A DNA stretch of 64,000 bases from Leptospira jelokensis (GTDB lineage: Bacteria; Spirochaetota; Leptospiria; Leptospirales; Leptospiraceae): contig NZ_RQGH01000023.1 in NCBI RefSeq assembly GCF_004769635.1, positions 120,329 to 184,328 on the forward strand, in the 5' to 3' direction. Under the pieces are notes generated by a model, which saw only the letters and a program-made list of their open reading frames with translations, was not told where the DNA came from and did no database searches. Position 1 is the first letter of the stretch, and each line of letters starts with the position of its first letter. The translations under genes and the position numbers were made by a program. Shown one piece after another: positions 26,734-36,362 of this stretch.

Positions 26734-27640
26734 CGAAAGCTCCTAATCGTTTCGCAATCGATAGGTATACCATCATGATGATGATGGGGACTACGGAAAA
26801 AGCTGCAGCAAGTGGAATGTTCCCTGCTGTTCCTTGGTGTGTATAAACCGCCATACCAATAAAATAACTCGAATTTCCAATGATGGTAGGGATGATATAA
26901 TCACCAAGTGTTAAGGAAAAAGTGAAAATGGAACCTGCGACTACCCCAGGGAAAGCCAAAGGCAATATCACTTTACGAAAGGTTTGCGAAGGCCCTCCCC
27001 CTAAGTCAGAGGATGCTTCGAGTAAAGATTTTGGAATTCTTTCCAATGATGCTTGGATCGGTAAAATCATATAAGGAAGCCAAATGTAAACAAATACCAA
27101 AAACATCCCAATGTATGAGAAAGACAAGGAGCTACCACCAATCACAGGGATGGAAAGAATCACATCTAACACGTGCAAGAGACCAAGTCGCTCCAAACAC
27201 CAGGTGAGGATCCCTTCCTTTGCCATGATCAGTTTCCAAGAATACACTTTTACCAAGTAACTGGACCAGAGCGGCAACATCACACCCAAATACAAAATGG
27301 GTTTTAATTTGGGGCCCGCGTTCATAGCCATGTAATATGCGATTGGGAAGGCAATGATCGCACTGACCACTGTCACTGTGAATGCCATCGTTGTTGTGCG
27401 GATGATGATATCCCAATTTGTACTTTGTCGGAACAAATCATAATAGGATTCGAATGTAAACTCACGTTTGATGACGCCAGAAAAAGAATCAATGGAGAAA
27501 AAACTTTGGATGAGCAGTGTAAACAAAGATCCTAAGTAAACAACACCAAGCCAAATGAGAAGTGGTGCCAAAAGCAAAAAAAGAGCCAAACTCTTTCTAT
27601 AAAACAAAAAGGTAAAAAACTTATCAAAGGTACTCGTCAT
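26723..27640 (-). CDS. potB: Polyamine-type ABC transporter permease (PotB-like)
   Basis: About 305 residues with six helices and the EAA loop (LLEASSDLGGGPSQTFRKVILPL). I start at the ATG at 27640 (MTSTFDKF), ten bases after the potA stop with AAGG upstream; longer forms would run into potA. It pairs with PotC in the membrane and receives energy from PotA. Substrate specificity depends on the binding protein. Confidence 0.9.
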   Translation of the reverse strand: MTSTFDKFFTFLFYRKSLALFLLLAPLLIWLGVVYLGSLFTLLIQSFFSIDSFSGVIKREFTFESYYDLFRQSTNWDIIIRTTTMAFTVTVVSAIIAFPIAYYMAMNAGPKLKPILYLGVMLPLWSSYLVKVYSWKLIMAKEGILTWCLERLGLLHVLDVILSIPVIGGSSLSFSYIGMFLVFVYIWLPYMILPIQASLERIPKSLLEASSDLGGGPSQTFRKVILPLAFPGVVAGSIFTFSLTLGDYIIPTIIGNSSYFIGMAVYTHQGTAGNIPLAAAFSVVPIIIMMVYLSIAKRLGAFDAL

Positions 27641-27650
27641 TATTTTTGCC

Positions 27651-28676
27651 TTATAACAAGTGTACGTCGGCATCTTTCCAACCGACAAGGACTTCAGATC
27701 CAACAGCAATATGATCTGCTGATATTTTTAAGTTTTGAGTGGATGCAATGATTCGAGAGCCATTTGGTGTTTCAAAATGCATTTTGGAAGTAGCACCAGA
27801 ATACACTTGGCTTTTCAAAATTGCCTTAAAGGTTCTATATCCGGTTGAATGGTTGTCTTCTTTGGCATTGGCAAAAACATGTACCCTTTCTGGACGAACC
27901 ATTAGTTTGCCATCTTTACCGGTAAGGCGTTTGGTTTCTTCTACGCTTAGGATATTGGATGTTCCAACAAAGTTGGCAACAAACTCTGTTTTGGGACGGT
28001 TGTACAATTCTTCTGGAGTTGCAATTTGTTCGACTTTCCCTTTATTAAAAACAGCAATCCGATCAGACATGGAAAGTGCCTCTTCTTGGTCATGGGTCAC
28101 AAAAATAAACGTGATCCCAACTTCTTTTTGGATGGCCTTAAGTTCCAATTGCATCTCTTCTCTCAGTTTTAAATCGAGAGCACCCAATGGCTCATCTAAC
28201 AGAAGTACGCCGGGACGATTGATTAATGCCCTTGCAAGCGCAATCCTTTGCCTTTGTCCTCCAGACAATTCTGATGGCTTTCGGTTCCCCACATCGGGGA
28301 GACGCACCATAGAAAGCATCTCTGAAACACGTTTGGCAATCTCTGCACTTGGAAGTTTTTTGATTTTTAACCCATAACCCACATTTTCTGCAACGGACAT
28401 ATGGGGGAAAAGGGCATAATCTTGGAAAACTGTGTTTACATTTCTTTTATAAGGAGGAATGCCAGTGACATCAACTCCTTCCAAAAGAACCCTTCCTGAA
28501 CTTGTATCTTGGAAACCTGCCACCATACGGAGGCAGGTAGTTTTACCAGACCCGGAAGGGCCTAACATCGAAAAAAACTCACCTTTTTTTATCCCAAAGG
28601 AGACATCATCCACCGCTATAAATTGGTCGAATTTCCTTGTTACATTTTGAAATTCAACATCGTAAATTTGGTCCAT
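27651..28676 (-). CDS. potA: Polyamine-type ABC transporter ATPase (PotA-like)
   Basis: The 341-residue ATPase has Walker A GPSGSGKTT, Q-loop, signature LSGGQRQRIALARAL, Walker B VLLLDEPLGALD and a C-terminal TOBE region (about 260-341) with LMVRPERV. It energises import through PotB and PotC. It is 35 bases downstream of the binding-protein gene and ten bases before potB, so the four genes form one operon. Confidence 0.93.
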   Translation of the reverse strand: MDQIYDVEFQNVTRKFDQFIAVDDVSFGIKKGEFFSMLGPSGSGKTTCLRMVAGFQDTSSGRVLLEGVDVTGIPPYKRNVNTVFQDYALFPHMSVAENVGYGLKIKKLPSAEIAKRVSEMLSMVRLPDVGNRKPSELSGGQRQRIALARALINRPGVLLLDEPLGALDLKLREEMQLELKAIQKEVGITFIFVTHDQEEALSMSDRIAVFNKGKVEQIATPEELYNRPKTEFVANFVGTSNILSVEETKRLTGKDGKLMVRPERVHVFANAKEDNHSTGYRTFKAILKSQVYSGATSKMHFETPNGSRIIASTQNLKISADHIAVGSEVLVGWKDADVHLL

Positions 28677-28711
28677 TCTATCTCCTTTAGAACTCTTATG
28701 ATGTTAGGATT

Positions 28712-29881
28712 TTATTTGCTTCCAATAATGGAAATATAATCTTCTGCCCATTTTTTATAAGGCACACATTTTCTTCCACCGGAACAATCTTCTTTTGGAG
28801 TTCTCCAAAAAGAGATTTTTTCAAAGTTGTTGAATCCGTTTACCGCACAACCAGTGTCCCCTAGTAAAGCATTCCCTTTACAAGCAGAAGGAACTGATGG
28901 AACCGATCCAAACCAAGAAGCTAAGTCACCTTGCACTTTTGGAGAAAGAGAGTGTTCCATCCATTTGTAAGCACAGTTCACGTGTTTAGAATCTTTGTGT
29001 AACATAGTGCTATCCGCCCAACCAGTTGCTCCTTCCACAGGAACAATAGAAGCCACAGGTTGTTTTTCGCTCACAAGTAAGTTTACTTGGAATGGCCAAG
29101 TGGAAGAAGCAACTAAACCTTCTTTTTTAAAGTCGTCCACTTGTACCATCGCATCATGCCAGTATTTTGGAACAAGTTGTCTTTGTTTCTTTAATACTTC
29201 GATCACAGCATTGTATTGTTTTTCATCAAGTTCGTATGGATCTTGGATCCCTAACTCAGGTTTTGCGACTTTGAGATACAAAGCAGCATCGGCAATGTAA
29301 ATTGGTCCGTCAAACGCTTGCACTCTTCCTTTGTTTGATTTTCCATCTGGGAGTACTTGTTCTTCAAACACAACACTCCAACTAGTTGGTGCTTTTTTAA
29401 AAACTTTTGTGTTGTACATAAGTACGTTTGGACCCCATTGGTATGGAACTCCGTAATGTTTTCCATCTACTGTATGCCAAGGAGCATTTTGCAAACGAGA
29501 GTCTACATTTTTCCAACTAGGGATAAGATCCGTGTTGATCTCTTGGACTTTGCCACCTGCAACCAATCGAAGGGAAGCATCACCTGATGCAGTGACAAGG
29601 TCAAAACCTCCTTCGTTCATAAGTGCTACCATCTCATCTGATGTAGCGGCAGTTTTTACATTTACTTTACAACCTGTATTTTTTTCAAATTCAGTGACCC
29701 AGTCATACCCTTTGTCTGTTTCACCACGTTCAATGTAACCTGGCCAAGCAACGATGGAAACTTCTCCCTCGCCTTGTCCAATTTCGGAAACCTTTGTTTC
29801 TTTTTTACCGCAGGCAACCGCGAATGCGATTGAGGCTACTGCTGTAAAAAAAACCACTCGTTTGTATGAATCGAATTTCAT
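28712..29881 (-). CDS. potD: Polyamine-binding lipoprotein (PotD/YdcS-like)
   Basis: The 389-residue protein has a signal peptide ending FAVAC (lipidated Cys24) and is a periplasmic solute-binding protein of the spermidine/putrescine type (VAWPGYIERG, FDLVTASGDASLRLVAGG, YGVPYQWGPNVLMYN). Its length and its pairing with an aminobutyraldehyde dehydrogenase recall E. coli YdcS beside YdcW. The C-terminal part contains several cysteines that may form disulfides. It is the first gene of the importer operon and divergent from gabD. Confidence 0.9.
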   Translation of the reverse strand: MKFDSYKRVVFFTAVASIAFAVACGKKETKVSEIGQGEGEVSIVAWPGYIERGETDKGYDWVTEFEKNTGCKVNVKTAATSDEMVALMNEGGFDLVTASGDASLRLVAGGKVQEINTDLIPSWKNVDSRLQNAPWHTVDGKHYGVPYQWGPNVLMYNTKVFKKAPTSWSVVFEEQVLPDGKSNKGRVQAFDGPIYIADAALYLKVAKPELGIQDPYELDEKQYNAVIEVLKKQRQLVPKYWHDAMVQVDDFKKEGLVASSTWPFQVNLLVSEKQPVASIVPVEGATGWADSTMLHKDSKHVNCAYKWMEHSLSPKVQGDLASWFGSVPSVPSACKGNALLGDTGCAVNGFNNFEKISFWRTPKEDCSGGRKCVPYKKWAEDYISIIGSK

Positions 29882-30019
29882 AAACCTATGTGCTCCTGGT
29901 TTTACTTATGTCAGGCATTAGATACCAAAAATATAAAATTAAGCAACCAATTCTGGAGTTTTCAAAAAAAAGGTAGGAATTTTTAGGAGGCAAGGTTTCT
30001 GTGAAAGCACAGGTTTGGT
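29882..30019. promoter_or_regulatory. Divergent promoter region between importer and GABA-catabolic operons
   Basis: This 138-base region must hold promoters for both operons. On the minus strand TTGCTT followed by TATCTAAT is a possible promoter. On the plus strand TAGGAGG (29985-29991) is a strong ribosome-site match 28 bases before the gabD ATG, and CTGTG-AAAG-CACAG (29999-30012) forms a small hairpin between them. A shared regulator is likely, but no regulator gene is adjacent. Confidence 0.45.
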
Positions 30020-31477
30020 ATGAAATACATCAAAGACAAAGACCTTTTTCGTCAGGAAAATTTCATTGGTGGGGTTTGGTGCCCTGCCGAAAACAAAAAA
30101 GAAATCTTAGTACAAAACCCTGCCACGGGTGAAACCATAGGGAACATTCCCCATTCCACTGAAAAAGATACATTGATCGCCATTCGTTCAGCGAAGGGTG
30201 CAATGGAGGACTGGAAGTCTCGACCTGCCAAAGAACGAGCAGGAATCCTTCGCAAATGGTTCCAACTCATGATGGAAAACCAAGAAGACCTTGCTCTCAT
30301 CATGACACAAGAACAAGGTAAGCCACTAACAGAAGCTAGGGGAGAGATAGCATACGCCGCTTCTTACATTGAATGGTTTGGAGAAGAAGCAAAACGCCAT
30401 TATGGAGATGTCATTCCTTCCCATAGAAAAGATACAAGGATCCTTGTTTTAAAAGAACCTGTGGGTGTTGTCGGAACCATCACTCCCTGGAATTTTCCTG
30501 CCGCTATGCTTGCACGGAAAGTGGCACCGGCACTTGCCGCAGGTTGCACTGTGGTTTCCAAACCGGCAGAACTCACCCCCTATTCAGCGCTTGCGATGGC
30601 AGTCCTTGCAGAACGGGCAGGGCTTCCAAAGGGCGTTTGGAACGTGTTAGTTGGCGATCCAATCTCTATCGGGAAAGCAATGTTAGAAAGTAAAGATGTT
30701 CGGAAACTCAGTTTCACCGGTTCTACAAAAACAGGGATGTATCTGATGGAAAAATCAGCCCCTACTTTGAAAAAACTTTCCCTTGAGCTTGGTGGCAATG
30801 CACCGTTTATCGTATTCGAAGATGCTGATTTAGACGAAGCCGTCAAAGGTGCCATGTTATCGAAATACAGAAATACTGGGCAAACTTGTGTTTGTGTGAA
30901 TCGGTTCCTCGTGCACACATCTGTGGCAGAGTCCTTTGCCAAAAAACTCGCAGAAAAAACAAAGGAACTTGTAGTAGCCAATGGAATGGAACCGAGTGCT
31001 AGCCAAGGTCCATTGATCAATGAAGCTGCAGTAGAAAAAGTCAAATCCCATATCCAAGATGCAGTTGGAAAAGGAGCGAAAGTTTTAATCGGTGGCAACA
31101 CACACCAATTAGGTGGAAATTTCTTTGAACCAACCGTTTTGTATCCAGTGAATTCATCTATGATCGTGACCAAGGAAGAAACCTTTGGTCCTGTCTCTTG
31201 CATCCAAACCTTCCAAACAGAAGAAGAAGCCATCAAACTTGCCAATGATACCGACTTTGGACTTGCCTCCTATTTTTACACGAAGGACATGGCTCGCATT
31301 TTTAGAGTCGCCGAACAGCTGGAATATGGGATGGTAGGCATTAATGAAGGGATAATTTCTTCTGAACAAGTCCCTTTTGGTGGAGTCAAATTTTCAGGAA
31401 TGGGACGAGAAGGCTCCAAATACGGTCTCGATGATTATACGGTAACCAAATATCTCTGCCTCGGAGGAATCAAATGA
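30020..31477 (+). CDS. gabD: Succinate-semialdehyde dehydrogenase (GabD-like)
   Basis: The 485-residue aldehyde dehydrogenase has the catalytic glutamate in LELGGNAPF and the catalytic cysteine in NTGQTCVC, and its N-terminus (DKDLFRQ) resembles E. coli GabD (SNLFRQ). It oxidises succinate semialdehyde to succinate, the last step of GABA breakdown. It overlaps gabT by ATGA. The start at 30020 is fixed by an in-frame stop at 30002. Confidence 0.9.
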   Translation: MKYIKDKDLFRQENFIGGVWCPAENKKEILVQNPATGETIGNIPHSTEKDTLIAIRSAKGAMEDWKSRPAKERAGILRKWFQLMMENQEDLALIMTQEQGKPLTEARGEIAYAASYIEWFGEEAKRHYGDVIPSHRKDTRILVLKEPVGVVGTITPWNFPAAMLARKVAPALAAGCTVVSKPAELTPYSALAMAVLAERAGLPKGVWNVLVGDPISIGKAMLESKDVRKLSFTGSTKTGMYLMEKSAPTLKKLSLELGGNAPFIVFEDADLDEAVKGAMLSKYRNTGQTCVCVNRFLVHTSVAESFAKKLAEKTKELVVANGMEPSASQGPLINEAAVEKVKSHIQDAVGKGAKVLIGGNTHQLGGNFFEPTVLYPVNSSMIVTKEETFGPVSCIQTFQTEEEAIKLANDTDFGLASYFYTKDMARIFRVAEQLEYGMVGINEGIISSEQVPFGGVKFSGMGREGSKYGLDDYTVTKYLCLGGIK

Positions 31478-32763
31478 CGGGCAATCAAAAACAAACCAAC
31501 AAAACTCTATGGGAAAGAAGATTAAAAAATGTTCCGAGAGGAGTGACGACCGCCTACCCTGTGTTTGCTGAAAAAGCAACCAATGCAGAAATTTGGGACA
31601 TAGAAGGAAAACGATTCATCGACTTTGGTGGTGGGATTGGTGTACAAAACACTGGCCATTGCCATCCGAAGGTGGTCGCTGCCATCCACAAACAAGTGGA
31701 CAAAGTGTTACACACCGCTTTCCAAATCATGCCTTACGAGCCATACATTGATCTTTGTGAAAAATTAAATGCCAAAGCACCGATAGATGGAGAAGCAAAA
31801 ACCATTTTATTTTCTTCTGGCGCGGAAGCACTTGAGAATGCAGTGAAAATTGCGAGGGCAGCAACAGGAAGGCCTGGGATCATCAGTTTCCTCGGTGGGT
31901 TCCATGGCCGTACCATGATGGCACTTGCGTTAACGGGAAAGGTCATTCCTTACAAAAAGGGATTTGGTCCGTTTTCCAGTGATGTCTACCACATCCCTTT
32001 CCCAATGGAATACCATGGTGTGACAGAAGAAGATTCCTTAAAAGCTCTTAACAATTTATTCAAAGCAGATATTGATCCAACCCGAGTGGCAGCAATCGCC
32101 ATCGAACCCGTGCAAGGTGAAGGTGGTTTCTACATTGCTTCTCCCAGTTTCTTAAAAAAACTAAGAGCCATTTGTGATGAACATGGGATTTTGCTTATTG
32201 CTGATGAAGTACAGTCTGGTTTTGCAAGGACTGGAAAACTTTTTGCCATCGAACACTCTGGTGTGAAACCAGACCTCATCACCACGGCAAAATCTTTAGC
32301 AGCTGGAATGCCACTCTCTGCTGTGATTGGAAAAACATCGATTATGGATTCTGTGGAACCAGGTGGACTTGGGGGAACGTATGCAGGGAACCCTGTTGCT
32401 TGTGCTGCTGGCATTGCAGTGATGGACCTCATCGAAGAAGAAGGGATCCTTCAAAAATCAGTGAACCTCGGAAAACTTCTCATCCAAGAACTAAACGAAA
32501 TGAAAAAAACCAATTCCAATATCGGCGAAATACGCGGATTAGGTGGAATGGTTGCCTTTGAACTCGTAGAAAATGGAGACCCACACAAACCTTCTGCCGA
32601 CATGGCAAAAAAATTAACGGCAAAAGCATTAGAACATGGACTTGTTTTACTTTCTTGTGGTGTGTATGGAAACGTAATTAGAATTTTAGTTCCCATTACA
32701 GCGGAAGAAAACATCGTAAAAGAAGGCCTAAGTATCATAGCAAAATCATTAAAGGAAATCTAA
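31474..32763 (+). CDS. gabT: 4-aminobutyrate aminotransferase (GabT-like)
   Basis: The 429-residue class-III aminotransferase has the GGIGVQNTGHCHP substrate segment, the EPVQGEGGF and IADEVQSGFARTG motifs and the PLP lysine in TTAKSLAAGMP. It converts GABA and 2-oxoglutarate to succinate semialdehyde and glutamate. Because no separate putrescine aminotransferase is present here, it might also accept putrescine or cadaverine (inference). It lies between the two aldehyde dehydrogenases of the operon. Confidence 0.9.
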   Translation: MTGNQKQTNKTLWERRLKNVPRGVTTAYPVFAEKATNAEIWDIEGKRFIDFGGGIGVQNTGHCHPKVVAAIHKQVDKVLHTAFQIMPYEPYIDLCEKLNAKAPIDGEAKTILFSSGAEALENAVKIARAATGRPGIISFLGGFHGRTMMALALTGKVIPYKKGFGPFSSDVYHIPFPMEYHGVTEEDSLKALNNLFKADIDPTRVAAIAIEPVQGEGGFYIASPSFLKKLRAICDEHGILLIADEVQSGFARTGKLFAIEHSGVKPDLITTAKSLAAGMPLSAVIGKTSIMDSVEPGGLGGTYAGNPVACAAGIAVMDLIEEEGILQKSVNLGKLLIQELNEMKKTNSNIGEIRGLGGMVAFELVENGDPHKPSADMAKKLTAKALEHGLVLLSCGVYGNVIRILVPITAEENIVKEGLSIIAKSLKEI

Positions 32764-32770
32764 CCCAAGT

Positions 32771-34216
32771 ATGAAACAGTATAAACTTTGGATTGATGGG
32801 AAATGGACTAACTCTTCCGGCGGGAAAACCATGGGCATCGAAGACCCAGCAACTGGCAAACAAATTGCAAAGGTGATTGATGCCAGTGCCGCAGATGTTG
32901 ACAAAGCAGCAAGAGCCGCACACAAAGCCTTTTATGATGGCCGGTGGTCCGGACTCACACCAAGCGAACGTTCCAAAGCCATTTGGAAATTAGCAGACTT
33001 ACTCGAAGAAAAAACCAAAGAATTTGCAAAATGGGAATCTCTGAATGCAGGGAAACCATACAAAAACTTAAGTTTGGCGGGAGACATTCCCTTTGCGATT
33101 GATAACATTCGTTTTTTTGCAACTGCTGCACGGGATGTCCATGGTAGCCGAGCCAACGAATACCAACCAGGATACACTTCCATCTTACGAAGAGAACCTG
33201 TAGGTGTTGTTGGACAAATTGCCCCTTGGAACTACCCCCTGCTTATGGCGGTTTGGAAATTTGGCCCAGCACTGGCCGCAGGTTGTACTGTGATCTTAAA
33301 GCCAGCACCAGGGACACCTATCACCACACTCATGTTAGCGGAACTCACCAAAAAAGCAGGCATCCCGGATGGAGTGATCAATATAGTCACAGGTGGGAAT
33401 GCCACAGGACAGGCCATAGTGGACCACCCTTTGGTTCGTATGGTTTCCCTCACTGGATCCACAGGCACTGGAAAGAATATCATGAAGTCCGCATCGGATT
33501 CTTTGAAACGGGTTCACTTAGAACTCGGAGGGAAAGCACCACTTGTTGTGTTTGATGATGTTGATATCAATTTATTTGCCGCAAAAGCGACGTTTGGTGC
33601 CACATGCAATTCAGGCCAAGACTGTACCGCGGCTACTAGGATCATCGTACCTAAGACTTTACAAAAAAAGATCACCGATGCCGTGGTGGATGCCATGAAA
33701 GCAGTTAAGGTAGGAGACCCATTCCAAGATAAAACCGAAATGGGGCCACTCATCTCCCAAATCCATAGAGAACGAGTGATGGGATTTATGGACCGAGCTA
33801 AAAAACAAGGTGCCAAAATCCTCACAGGTGGTGGCATTCCCAAAGGTTTGGACAAAGGATATTTTTTTGAACCAACCGTTGTGACTGATGTCAAACAAAA
33901 CTTCGACATTGTACAAAACGAAATTTTTGGTCCTGTTCTCACCATCCAATCCTATGACAAAGAAGAAGAAGCGGTGAAACTTGCCAATGATGTCAACTAC
34001 GGACTTGCATCTTCCATTTGGACAAAGGATGTAGCGCGCGCTATGCGAGTTGCAAAACAATTGGAGTTTGGAACAGTGTGGGTGAATGACCACCTTCCAC
34101 TTGCATCCGAGACACCACACGGTGGTTTCAAACAATCGGGATTTGGAAAGGATCTATCGATTGAATCCGTGGGAGATTACCTCATCACAAAACATGTGAT
34201 GGTCGGAGGGGTTTAA
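32771..34216 (+). CDS. patD: Gamma-aminobutyraldehyde dehydrogenase (PatD/YdcW-like)
   Basis: The 481-residue aldehyde dehydrogenase has LELGGKAPL and the catalytic cysteine in NSGQDCTAATR, the variant typical of the E. coli PatD (YdcW) branch; segments such as TSILRREPVGVV, VHLELGGKAP and SSIWTKDV also match that enzyme from memory. It oxidises 4-aminobutyraldehyde to GABA, which GabT then uses. Betaine aldehyde dehydrogenases are the nearest alternative. It is seven bases after gabT. Confidence 0.85.
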   Translation: MKQYKLWIDGKWTNSSGGKTMGIEDPATGKQIAKVIDASAADVDKAARAAHKAFYDGRWSGLTPSERSKAIWKLADLLEEKTKEFAKWESLNAGKPYKNLSLAGDIPFAIDNIRFFATAARDVHGSRANEYQPGYTSILRREPVGVVGQIAPWNYPLLMAVWKFGPALAAGCTVILKPAPGTPITTLMLAELTKKAGIPDGVINIVTGGNATGQAIVDHPLVRMVSLTGSTGTGKNIMKSASDSLKRVHLELGGKAPLVVFDDVDINLFAAKATFGATCNSGQDCTAATRIIVPKTLQKKITDAVVDAMKAVKVGDPFQDKTEMGPLISQIHRERVMGFMDRAKKQGAKILTGGGIPKGLDKGYFFEPTVVTDVKQNFDIVQNEIFGPVLTIQSYDKEEEAVKLANDVNYGLASSIWTKDVARAMRVAKQLEFGTVWVNDHLPLASETPHGGFKQSGFGKDLSIESVGDYLITKHVMVGGV

Positions 34217-34259
34217 AATCTCATTTACATTTTAGAATTCTTTGGATGTCTAATACTCC

Positions 34260-35573
34260 ATGGCATCCAAAGAAAATTCTATTGTCTCTTTTTTCCAATG
34301 GTTAACCCCACGTTTCCACTTACTTGATGACCTAGACAAACCAGGCACGATAGAATCTGTCCAAAAAGGAGGAGAACTCGTTGGTTCCAATCTTTGGACA
34401 CTTATCTTTGCGATCTTCATCGCAAGCATAGGCCTCAATGTCAATTCCACTGCCGTCATCATTGGAGCCATGCTCATCTCTCCCCTCATGGGTCCCATCG
34501 TTGGGATTGGATTTGCAGCAGCAACCAATGACTTTGACCAACTCAAACGTTTTTTACGCACACTATCTGTAGCCACGATTGTGAGTATCATCACCTCGTT
34601 TATTTATTTTTCACTTTCACCCATCAGTGAAGCACAATCCGAACTCTTAGCACGCACAACACCTACCATCTATGATGCCCTGATCGCTCTTTTCGGGGGA
34701 GCAACTGGGATCATAGCCAACACAAGAAAAGAAAAAGGGACTGCCATCGCGGGGGTTGCCATTGCAACGGCCCTTATGCCTCCACTTTGCACCGCAGGAT
34801 TTGGACTTTCACAAGGGAACTTACAATTCTTTTTTGGAGCAATTTATTTATACCTCATCAACTCGATCTTCATTGCAATTGCTACTTTCATTTTTGTTCG
34901 TTATATGGACTTTCCGAAAGTGGACTGGGGACTATATAAAGAAAGAGAAAACAAGGTAAAACTCTATTTATCTCTTTTTGCTTTCATCGTCATCATTCCT
35001 TCCGTATTTACTGCTTATCAAATTGTACGTTCTTCTTTTTTTAAAGGGAAAGCAGAAGAATTCATTCGAAAAGAAATCATCACGGAAGGCCGAAGGGTAC
35101 TCGAAAAGAACATTGTGTACGGTACAAAACCAAAACTGGAAATCACACTTCTCGGCACAAAAATTGATCCCACCCAGGAAGAAGAGATAAAAAATAAAAT
35201 GAAATACTATGCAATGGAAGGAACCGAACTGGTTTTACACCAAGACCTTTCCACTACGGGTTTGGACAAATTAAAATTTGAAATCCTTTCGGAGATCTAC
35301 CAAAACCAAATGGATTTAGGGAAACTGAATACAGAACTCATCGCCAAAGAATTGAGAATATTTTTTCCAAACTTGGTGTCTGCTAGTTTTGCCAAAACAA
35401 AAAAGTTTGATATGAATGAGAATCTTTACAAGGACACCAATTTGTTTGATTCAGAATGGAAAAAACTTCCATCCAAGGATGACATGGATAAGTTGGAAGC
35501 ATACATCCAATTGCGATCTGGTGAAAGAGACATTGAACTGGTCACGAGACTAAAGGCCAATCCAAAACCTTAG
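34260..35573 (+). CDS. DUF389-family membrane protein
   Basis: The 437-residue protein has about six helices in residues 40-240, with the DUF389 signature (NVNSTAVIIGAMLISPLMGPI and TAIAGVAIATALMPPLC) and a soluble C-terminal region. The function of this family is not established; some members carry stress-related names. It starts 43 bases after patD, so cotranscription with the polyamine operon is possible. Confidence 0.88.
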   Translation: MASKENSIVSFFQWLTPRFHLLDDLDKPGTIESVQKGGELVGSNLWTLIFAIFIASIGLNVNSTAVIIGAMLISPLMGPIVGIGFAAATNDFDQLKRFLRTLSVATIVSIITSFIYFSLSPISEAQSELLARTTPTIYDALIALFGGATGIIANTRKEKGTAIAGVAIATALMPPLCTAGFGLSQGNLQFFFGAIYLYLINSIFIAIATFIFVRYMDFPKVDWGLYKERENKVKLYLSLFAFIVIIPSVFTAYQIVRSSFFKGKAEEFIRKEIITEGRRVLEKNIVYGTKPKLEITLLGTKIDPTQEEEIKNKMKYYAMEGTELVLHQDLSTTGLDKLKFEILSEIYQNQMDLGKLNTELIAKELRIFFPNLVSASFAKTKKFDMNENLYKDTNLFDSEWKKLPSKDDMDKLEAYIQLRSGERDIELVTRLKANPKP

Positions 35574-35629
35574 GGCCTTGCGTGCTTGTGAACTGAAATG
35601 CAGCTCACAGACTAAGCACATTTGTTTCG

Positions 35630-36277
35630 TTATGTGAGGGCGGCTTGTTTCAGAAACTCTTTGAAGGTATCGATTTCTTTGGTGAAAAAAACAGGTTTTG
35701 GAGATTTCAAATCCTTTAATAAAAACACAATGCCTTGGTTGTGGAGGACCACTTGGTCGAGTTCATCAGGTGTGTAGGTGTAGGTCACATTCCCCGAGTG
35801 GAACAAAAACCTTCCGTTGTCTTCCTTTAACGTGCCACTGCCCACACGTTTGAAATTACGAAGTCCATCTTCCAAAAGGTCTAAATCCTCTGAACCTTCA
35901 CCAAACGGAAGTTTCCCGCCATGGTCCAAATACAAGGTCCCATCAATCGTAAAATGACTTTCCTTAGGAGGTACTGGTTCTAATTCCAAATTCCCAGATT
36001 CGGTTGGCCTAAGCACTTCTGATTTTTGAACAACAGAGGGAGTTTGTTCTTCTGGGTAGGAATAGGAAAGGTGGCGGTCATCGGGTATCGAACGTTCCCT
36101 GCGAATCCTTTCATCCAGCTGGGGCGAAACAGGTGGCGCTTGGGGCATTCGGAATGGGCTTTGGTTTGGGACTTTTCGGGATTGGTAAGCTGTTTGTTTT
36201 GGTTTCTGCGGGGAAAGTGCCACGTAAATGAAGCATAAAACTCCCACGAGGATCATTGCGAATGCGGCAAACAACAT
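35630..36277 (-). CDS. Hypothetical membrane-anchored protein
   Basis: I do not recognise this 215-residue protein. It has one N-terminal helix (residues 4-22), a proline- and charge-rich linker (about 25-95) and a compact C-terminal domain (about 105-210) with GTLYLDHGGKLPFGEG, FKRVGSGTLKEDNGRFLFHSG and KPVFFTKEIDTFKEFL. It is convergent with the DUF389 gene and divergent from the SurA/PpiD-like gene. The gap between it and DUF389 holds an imperfect G/C-poor inverted repeat only. Confidence 0.6.
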   Translation of the reverse strand: MLFAAFAMILVGVLCFIYVALSPQKPKQTAYQSRKVPNQSPFRMPQAPPVSPQLDERIRRERSIPDDRHLSYSYPEEQTPSVVQKSEVLRPTESGNLELEPVPPKESHFTIDGTLYLDHGGKLPFGEGSEDLDLLEDGLRNFKRVGSGTLKEDNGRFLFHSGNVTYTYTPDELDQVVLHNQGIVFLLKDLKSPKPVFFTKEIDTFKEFLKQAALT

Positions 36278-36362
36278 ACTACCTATATTATCTGGCCAAA
36301 GTACAAATCCCTTGATTACATTTTTTCTTTACAAGGGGTTTGGAAACGGAAACCTTTCCTTT

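Noticed and set aside
30001..30135. GTG-initiated out-of-frame reading frame (about 44 codons) over the gabD start
   Set aside because: Could be a leader peptide because of the strong ribosome site, but the sequence itself gives no coding support; only kept as a regulatory observation.
30580..31245. Antisense open frame (~221 codons) within gabD
   Set aside because: Mirror of a conserved aldehyde dehydrogenase; no independent coding evidence.
35582..35622. Bulged inverted repeat (GTGCTT..AAGCAC, TGTGA..TCACA) between convergent genes
   Set aside because: Stem is interrupted and lacks a T-run, so a terminator call is not supported.
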